A DNA stretch of 64,000 bases. Origin: Mesostigma viride (Eukaryota; Streptophyta; Mesostigmatophyceae; Mesostigmatales; Mesostigmataceae). This document shows positions 59,073 through 64,000 of the stretch, in pieces. The position numbers and the translations under genes were made by a program. The stretch spans positions 6,350,947-6,414,946 of the forward strand of contig RPFO01000156.1 of NCBI GenBank assembly GCA_009746045.1. Direction: 5' to 3'. Every line of letters begins with the position of its first letter. Within the stretch, counting starts at the first letter, position 1. The notes beneath the pieces were generated by a model. That model did no database searches and was not told the origin of the DNA. It was given only the letters and a program-made list of their open reading frames with translations.

Positions 59073-60773
59073 CACAAGCCAGGTGGTTCATGCGCCCGTG
59101 TCGTCGGGCGTGGCTAGGTGCCACCATCTTGCGTGTGAATAGCCAAGGCAATGCCCAGGCAAGAAGGGGCGACGGCAGAGACGATGGGGCGAGCAGAGGG
59201 CCGTGCCGTGGCGTGCAGTGCCGAGCGGAAGCAGAGCAGATGCAGCAGCAGAAAAGGCAGAATCTCGTCTGCAAATATTATAGTAGCAAACGACGGAAGG
59301 ACCCAGTTTCCCCACGCCCCGCGGGTGGCATCAGTGGGTGACAAGCAGCAAGGATGATGCACCCCACCGTTTACAAGCATCGCCACGAAGAAAACATGCA
59401 AAATGTCCTGCGCTTTTATTGTGAGGGTCAAAATAGGCATAGTCCAGCCCTCTGTCACGAGGACATTTGTACTGTTTCACGGACAGGGCATAAACAGATG
59501 CATCATGGTTCAAGCATGGGCCGTGGGATGTGTAACGCCCGCTCCTCCCATATACAATGCAAATAACCCATCAACAAATCATGACAAACAAAACAAGCCA
59601 AGCAAAACCCTGCCCCGCCAAGTGACGTTGTAAAAGACTCTCCTCAGTGATACATGTTGCCCTGAAAATGAGCACATTTTCCCAAGGCATGGCAGGCCGT
59701 TCGTTTCGCAACTCCATCTTATCCGTGGCACACAGACCACCTTGCACCGTCGACACGCCACATCTCGATGGGACACACAGGTCTGAGACAAGGACCTCAA
59801 ACATGCCTGGCCATCCCGCCTATCCGCACCAGTCCATGTGTCAAACCCCCCGCCCGCGCATCATCCGCACCACCAATGCCCTCCGCCAGGAAAGATCGCA
59901 GCACCAGCCACCAAAGGAACCGCCAGGCAGGGGCCCCTGCCCCCGCGGGCCTCCCTGTTCACTGTCCCCCCTGCTGCACACTACTCGCGTCCCCCGACGC
60001 GTCACCACCGACAAAGCCATGCCTGATCCCTCGCATCCTTGCAAAGCCCCGCCTGCATCCACCCTTCCATGATAACAACAACGACCGCCGGCGCCTTGTG
60101 CGTGCTCGCTTGCTCAAAGGTGCGCCTATGTGCCAGGCACTGGTTTCCGGCGTCCAGAAGACAGCTGACACGGCCTTGGTTGATGCTGACGGCCGAATAA
60201 CGGTGAGAGCCTCTTTCACGATGGATGGGCGAGCCTCCTTCACAGCCGATGACCCCTCCTCAGCCGCTGCCGACACTCCTTCACACATGATGGCCCATCA
60301 TTAGACAAGGCTGTCCAACCCCTATCATCTGTCTCTAACGGCTGTTGCTGCGGCGGCGCGATGGTGGGGAACGGCCTCGGGGGGGCGGGCTGGCAGTGTA
60401 CACAAAGACATACATACGCCCACGAAAATGAGCAGCGAAGCAGACAATGAGGGCATTTCAAGAGTTCAGACTACATGCCAGGGGGGAAACGTGCTGTGTC
60501 AGTACAAGCATGGACGTGTGTGGTGGATACTTTTGAAGGAAATGAGGGCCTGCAACACATTCCCGAGAAAACACCCACACTGCCGCCAGGTTATCATGCC
60601 CACCGAGAGAGCTCATGTACCCCTGAACAGACTAGCGCCCGCCAGATGCCAGAACAATCCCCTGTCCAGGGCCCCATGGGATGTTTCACTTTACGGCTTT
60701 TTGCTCCGCTTTCTGTTTTACCGTTACTTAATTAAGTTGCTTGATAATCCGTTCTTAATCAACTGGCGAAGCC

Positions 60774-60822
60774 GTGGGGTGGGGTGGGGTGGGGTGGGGT
60801 GGGGTGGGGGGGGCGGGGCGGG
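60774..60822. repeat. (GGGGT)n microsatellite
   Basis: About six GGGGT pentamers ending in a G-rich run. Confidence 0.9.
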
Positions 60823-61139
60823 GGACCACAAGCGTGGGAAGGCATGGACCGCCAGCAAGTCACCTTGGCCCCAGCACGGCAGAACTACACTTGTGCAAAG
60901 CAACTCCCCAGGGGCGCCCCCAAAGCGCTCGGATTCCGATCTCTTACAGGCGTTGTCACGCCTAGCTACAGACACGAGAGACTTAAAGACTTGCTAACCT
61001 AGAAACTTGCTCCACTGTTGTTCCAATGGAGCAACATCTCACACCACCCAGCGGGGTACGTCACCTGGCTGGCTGGCTGGCACGGGTCACGCAACCTTGC
61101 TGCTTCGGACTTACATCCAAACGACAACGCAGGCACCAA

Positions 61140-61442
61140 CCCCCCCACTGCCTCCAATATGATGCACCAACCCCCCCACTGCCTCCAATATGATGCCATG
61201 CCCCCACCCCCCTGCCCCCTGCCCCCTCCCCCCTGCCCCCTCCCCGCCTCGCGCCTCGCGCCTCGCCCCTCGCCCCTCGCCCCTCGCCCCTCGCCCCTCG
61301 CCCCTCGCCCCTCGCCCCTCCCCCCTCCCCCCTCGCCCCTCGCCCCTCGCCCTCCCCCTCCCCCCTCCCCCCTCCCCCCTCCCCCTCCCCCCTCCCCCTC
61401 CCCCTCCCCCCCCCCCTCCCCCCAACACACACACACACACAC
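61140..61442. repeat. C-rich low-complexity tract
   Basis: A 35-bp tandem pair (CCCCCCCACTGCCTCCAATA) leads into CCCCTGCC, CGCCCCT and CCCCCTCC repeats and ends in (CA)n. The complementary strand is a G-rich purine tract able to form quadruplexes. Confidence 0.88.
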
Positions 61443-61904
61443 GGCCTTCCCACTCTCCATGCCCCATGGCTCCTCGTCATGATAGCGGCGTGCAATGGGC
61501 GTCGGACAAGTCCACAAAAAGACCCACCACAAGTGCCCTCCCCATGGACGGATCGATTCCTATACAGCCAGCCATTACCAGTCAATTTATACACCCTGAT
61601 CACCTTCCGCTAAACCGTGCCCCAACATATGCACGCCGAGTGCCGCGAGCCGGCATGGCAAGTGCCAGGTGCTGGCCAAAATGAATGCAGCACGCCCGTG
61701 CTCACCTGGGGCTGCGCCGGCGGGGGGGAGGCGAGGGGCTGCCGCGGCCTCGGCGAGGCGAGGGGCTGCGCCTGCGGGGGGTGGAGAGAAGGGGGTTGAG
61801 ACAGAGCGGGGGGGGTGTAGATGGCAAAACCAAGAAAGGGAGGAACCCGACGCAAGGGCAGCAGCATACAGTCATTCACGCCTTAAGTTGCTTTCGAGGT
61901 TTTT

Positions 61905-62095
61905 GAGGGGTCAACCCAACGTAAGGCGTGAACCCAACTTAAGGCGAGAATGACTCTACTAAATTCTACTAATTTGAACTGAAGGTACTCAAACATACTA
62001 TTCTGAACTACTTTGAACTTGCCGAAATCCTATTCGACCCAACTTAAGGCGTGAACATAACTTAAGCCAACCCAACTTAAGGCGTGAATGACTGT
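61905..62095. repeat. Dispersed CCCAACTTAAGGCGTGAA units
   Basis: Four or five units of CCCAACNTAAGGCGTGAA with the related ending GAATGACTSTAC, spaced irregularly around unique sequence. Another partial unit lies at 61865-61885. Confidence 0.65.
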
Positions 62096-62462
62096 ACGTA
62101 AAACGATACTCTGTAAATTGTTAGTGTGACTACTTAAGGCAGTGGTTCGTTAGTTTGTGCCTTTGTCGCGATAGTTGCAAACATTTTATAACTCCATAAC
62201 GTCCTGTGAACGTTGGCGGCAAGCCCCTGCTATGGCGACTTTCCTGGGACTGCAAAGCGTCAGTCACTCTTGTAATTACATTACATTTTCGTGTTCTAAG
62301 AATACGCAGATACTGGTATACTGGTAATTGTAAATTTAATAACACGTGGCGTGATTTCATCCCAGTCAACCCACCCCGGCAGTATGCTAATATTAATATC
62401 AGTACTGTTTACAGTTTTACTATGACCACCCCTATCCCCACCCCTATGGTTACCCCAGTGAC

Positions 62463-63422
62463 CTACCCACGGCGGCCCCTGTCGTAGCTGGGGCTGCGCC
62501 GGCGAGGCGGCGGGGAGGGGCTGCGGCGGCGTGCCCTGTCGCCACCCCCGCCCCTGTCGCCACCCCCACCCCTGTCGCCACCCCCGCCCCTCTCCCTGTC
62601 CATCCGAACGCGGCACTCGCGCGCAAAATGTCCGGGCTCGCCACACTCATAGCACCTGCAAGGGAGGGAAGGCAGTGACACAACAAAGATATAACGACAT
62701 TAAATCGATTTAAATTAAATTGATCAAAGCGCATGTCTATCCGTCAGGAAATGTCTTTTGCTCATCGCAATAACAGCGAACAGTTAGGTAGCAATAACAT
62801 GATGTTACCTGACTACGAAATCTTGACGATGGGAAAGCCCTGCCAAGAAAAGCAGGGCGGATTCAACAGCAGAGCACGGCATTGCACGTGGTACGGACCT
62901 CATGTCGTCTCCACCGCGGCCACCGCCTCCCCCACCGCCACCGCCATCGCGTCGACCCGGTCCCCGGGATAGCTCGACTCGCCACCCGTTCTTCCCTGCA
63001 GATCCAAACAACGGAAAATCTTTAGGAATGGTTCCTCGTGTTTGGGAGGCAACAGACTGGAAATCGGCTAGAGCGTCAATCCTGGTCGCGGCAACAGACT
63101 GACCTTCTACACGGCGGATGGCGTCGTCAGCGTCCCTAGGATCTTCGAACTCGATGAAAGCAAAGCCCGGGGGTTTCCGTGCAACCCACACGCTGTAAAG
63201 CACATCACAGCAGTGATCCAAAAGAGAACAAAAGTTGAATACTTTGCAAGCGGCAAATTGTGAGGCGATGCAAGCTAAGAGCCACTGTCTCTTAACGCCG
63301 TGCGCGCTAGGGCCGATAGGGCCTACACACCTCCGCAAGACTCCGAACTCCCTGAACTGGTCCTCGAGATCCCTTTCCGACAAGCGCGGATCGATATTGC
63401 CGACGTAAACGCGAGTACCCAT
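62463..63422 (-). CDS. RSZ22-like: Plant-type SR splicing factor of the RSZ21/22 class, four exons
   Basis: Minus-strand exons 63422-63331, 63192-63104, 62995-62899 and 62655-62463 (TAG) join by GT-AG sites with matching phases to 156 aa. The start MGTRVYVGNIDPRLSERDLE opens one RRM (about residues 1-70). RNP2 is VYVGNI and RNP1 is GFAFIEF, with WRVELS closing the domain. A Gly-rich linker follows, then CYECGEPGHFAREC, the single CX2CX4HX4C knuckle that defines RSZ proteins, and a Gly/Arg/Asp repeat (RGGGGD three times). The tail is RRRSPSPPRRRSPSYDRG, shorter in RS content than typical 180-200-aa land-plant members. It binds exonic RNA and recruits U1 components in nuclear speckles. Introns are 138, 108 and 243 bp. 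SR genes are often alternatively spliced. Confidence 0.93.
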
Positions 63423-63700
63423 TATGGCTCTTAGAAATGATACAATTAAAAAGGAGGAAGCGGTGCAATGTGCAGCGCTTTCCTGGCTAGTGTGCTCGCG
63501 CGCTTGCACGAATGCTCAGTGCACTCGGCAAACCGTGGCTGCCTTTCGTGTCCAGGGCAGATTTTTGCGAGCGTGAGCTGGGAAGTGGGAAGGGAGAAGG
63601 GGAGGGTCACAGCGAGAGAACTTGCCGGCCGCGCCGCGCCACGGTTGTGTCCGGTCACAGCAGCTTTTTATGGCGTGCGCAGCGACAATAAATCTGGCAG
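63423..63700 (-). promoter_or_regulatory. Presumed 5' region of the RSZ gene
   Basis: The RSZ frame stays open upstream of the chosen ATG to 63509, but the family start (M-[ST]-RVYVGN) fits 63422. A GC-rich CCGGCCGCGCCGCGCCACGG-like stretch lies at 63627-63646 with no TATA box. 63701-64000 shows nothing else. Confidence 0.3.
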
Positions 63701-64000
63701 TTGATACTGTTCTACATTCATCATGGCTCTATTTTCAGCTCTACATTCGGGACTTTCTGCAGTACTCGAGGCAAATTGCAGTGCCGGGGCCTGGAGGGGA
63801 ACCACGTTGACCTGTTCTGGTCTGGTCTGGTTACCTGCGTGAGTCCGCCATGCTCACATGCCCGCAAAAGGCCGGAAAGGTTATGGAAGCGTGCACAAGG
63901 TTGGATAATTGGCAAGAAGCTATAATGAAGGCGAATGCTTCATGAATAGGCAGGAACATCTTATGTGCTGTCATTGAATTGCTTCTGTGCCCCCGTGACG

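Noticed and set aside
60999-61684. Gly- or Pro-rich frames on both strands
   Set aside because: Products of the C-rich low-complexity tract.

Overview
The window looks like nuclear DNA of a green-lineage eukaryote, either a green alga or a streptophyte. Three observations support this. The gene at the right end is a plant-type RSZ splicing factor (one RRM, one CCHC knuckle, a short RS tail). A multi-exon CPBP/CAAX-type membrane protease starts with a plastid-transit-like N-terminus. A decayed plastid-type trnS is also present. GT-AG introns, LINEs, a copia-type gag-only LTR element and TTTAGGG-like tracts fit this. I cannot name the species.

Layout. 1-9.6 kb is mostly tandem repeats: (CT)n, (CCCA)n, then monomers of about 29, 73, 30 and 330 bp. 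9.6-17.7 kb holds GC-rich hairpins, a tRNA-like box B, and a minisatellite built on the palindrome CCAACGGCCGTTGG. An identical-LTR, gag-only retroelement (11222-13986) split that minisatellite. Next comes a four-exon DDE-transposase-like gene with three G-run frameshifts. 17.85-34.3 kb is a satellite block: degenerate telomere-like tract, GT-rich array, about 14 kb of a 40-bp minisatellite, CA-rich array, and a telomere-like tract in the opposite orientation. A 552-bp mobile element made of two perfect 152-bp palindromes sits in the minisatellite. 34.4-36.6 kb resumes the CCAACGGCCGTTGG-bearing DNA.

37-54 kb is a LINE graveyard around the eight-exon CPBP protease gene (39032-44794). It also has a SINE-like family with a (CTTA)n tail and clear target-site duplications, and a TTAA-flanked piggyBac-like non-autonomous DNA element. 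54-62 kb has dispersed repeats, a PHD-finger reading frame and low-complexity tracts. 62463-63422 (minus) is the RSZ gene.

Only two loci look like intact host genes: RSZ and CPBP. The PHD frame and the DDE-like gene are plausible but uncertain. Very long open frames in the satellite are artefacts of a 40-bp unit without stops. The least explained signals are the dispersed extended palindrome TTTC-N6-CCAACGGCCGTTGG-N5/6-GAAA (19 perfect and 3 variant cores, on both sides of the satellite block and inside introns) and the twin-palindrome element.
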